Origin: Cymbidium sinense
Lineage: Eukaryota > Streptophyta > Magnoliopsida > Asparagales > Orchidaceae
Assembly (NCBI GenBank): GCA_021442155.1
Contig: CM038214.1
Location: 53,414,514 to 53,478,513 of the forward strand
Direction of reading: 5' to 3'
DNA length: 64,000 nucleotides
Numbering within the stretch: the first letter of the stretch is position 1; each line of letters starts with the position of its first letter. Below the pieces are notes generated by a model, which worked only from the letters and a program-made list of their open reading frames with translations, made no database searches and was not told the DNA's origin. The position numbers and the translations under genes are program-made. Shown here in pieces: positions 63,019 through 64,000 of the stretch.

Positions 63019-63212
63019 GTTTAAGCCCCACTAGATTTCCACTTAACCAGACTATTCCTTCCTAGCTGCATCCTATTTGTTCCTAAGGAAACTCTCTTCA
63101 TATTAGAATAAATATGTTTAAGCCCCACTAGATTTCCATTTAACCAGACTATTCCTTCCAAGCTGCATCCTATTTGTTCCTAAGGAAACTCTCTTCATAT
63201 TAGAATAAATAT
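63019..63212. repeat. 97-bp tandem duplication
   Basis: Units 63019-63115 and 63116-63212 differ at only two positions I can see. Each contains 'TTTAAGCCCCACTAGATTTC' and 'CCTAAGGAAACTCTCTTC'. No coding frame. Confidence 0.95.
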
Positions 63213-63462
63213 CACAATGCAAAGCCTGAACTGGCTCAATGCGCCACAATACATCAATGAACATAGACCATGAAACAAACTTCAAAAAAAAAAAAGAGAG
63301 ACCTCTATCAAAATAAAGATATGAACATTAAAAAAAAAAATCTAATTCCTAAACAGTAGCTTAATCCACAATATTAGGAGTGGCAGATTGTACCATAGAA
63401 TCCACAGTTGGGACCTGAAATGAGATGAAATTAATTTAGACTTGAATAATTTTTAGTTATTC

Positions 63463-63522
63463 AGATGATTGCTGACCCCACATAATGGGATAAAGGCTTA
63501 TTGTTGTTGTTGTAGATGATTG
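63463..63522 (+). mobile_element. Tiny RTE LINE tail insertion with 9-bp TSD
   Basis: A 42-bp insert (63472-63513) consists of 'CTGACCCCACATAATGGGAT', 'AAAGGC' and (TTG)n. It is flanked by AGATGATTG on both sides (63463-63471, 63514-63522). It is the 3' end of the RTE LINE family. Confidence 0.9.
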
Positions 63523-64000
63523 TACAAGATACATGAGAACATAGTAGTACACACCAACCAACAAATAATACCAATTAGACACGCTTGCCCAATCAGAAGG
63601 CACAATTCCCTATCATCACTTGAAAGATTCTTAACATGCTTCTAAAAAAAGTTCAACTTTCCAATGATAAACCTATGTTCTTAGAAAGTTTTGAAAAAAC
63701 CAAACCATCCCTCCACCAGGGATAGTTTTTTCACAACCTTGCTTTTCAGATGATTGCCATAATTCATTGACTACAATTTTCTTATTGCTTTTCTGAAATT
63801 TTTGTGATAAGAAGCAATTTTTGTACAACCATATATATATATAAGAGTATGATAGCTATTAAAAAAGGGTTAAATCTCAAAATGATCTCCCAAATCATTC
63901 ATATGTGGCCAATTTAATCCTAGAGTATCACATTTCTTCAATTTAGTCCTTTGACTATAAAAAATGAATCCAAAATAATCTCTCAAAGACTAAATTGAAA
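63523..64000. other. AT-rich sequence at the window end
   Basis: No gene, exon or element recognised. There is a short TATATA run near 63832. Confidence 0.5.

Overview
The window is nuclear DNA of a flowering plant. It is AT-rich, its genes are split by GT-AG introns, and old retrotransposons dominate it (Ty3/gypsy, RTE-type LINEs, MITE-like elements). The plant-only gene family present (a cysteine-rich receptor-like kinase with two C-X8-C-X2-C domains) supports this. I cannot name the species.

Layout. Positions 1-300 hold the end of a MITE-like repeat that recurs at 18.7-19.2 kb. About 0.3-8.4 kb is a decayed Tat-like Ty3/gypsy element on the minus strand (integrase, RNase H, RT, protease and gag in left-to-right order). 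Next to it is a large non-coding repeat, copy A (8.78-17.47 kb), with three internal tandem-repeat fields. A diverged shorter copy B (27.36-33.99 kb) sits inside a gene intron and is bounded by a 5-bp direct repeat, as expected of an LTR-type insertion. From 17.5 to 20.5 kb lie LTR-like debris, the second MITE copy and simple repeats.

Two host genes can be reconstructed exon by exon, in convergent orientation. (1) A CRK-family receptor kinase on the + strand, seven coding exons from 21615 to 38114. Splice phases join into about 637 residues, except for one extra base near 25811 in the kinase exon that breaks the frame. Its intron 5 carries copy B; intron 6 carries an RTE LINE fragment between two 266-bp direct repeats. 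(2) The C-terminal part of a MORC ATPase gene on the - strand, seven exons from 60598 down to a stop at 41939, all in phase. Its N-terminal GHKL ATPase exons are not visible and probably lie beyond the right edge. Its introns of 7.8 and 9.0 kb hold a complete but dead 5.4-kb Ty3/gypsy element (44602-49973, TSD ACTAC), a MITE, and a tiny RTE-tail insertion with its own target-site duplication. A near full-length dead RTE LINE (38602-41359, 16-bp TSD) separates the two genes.

I see no new coding system here. The most unusual material is the A/B giant non-coding repeat with its alternating 172/211-bp array, the minute TSD-flanked RTE tails, and the frame break in an otherwise intact receptor kinase. 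MORC proteins are known silencers of transposons and act in plant immunity, and CRKs are immune and stress receptors. No functional link between the two neighbours is shown by the sequence.
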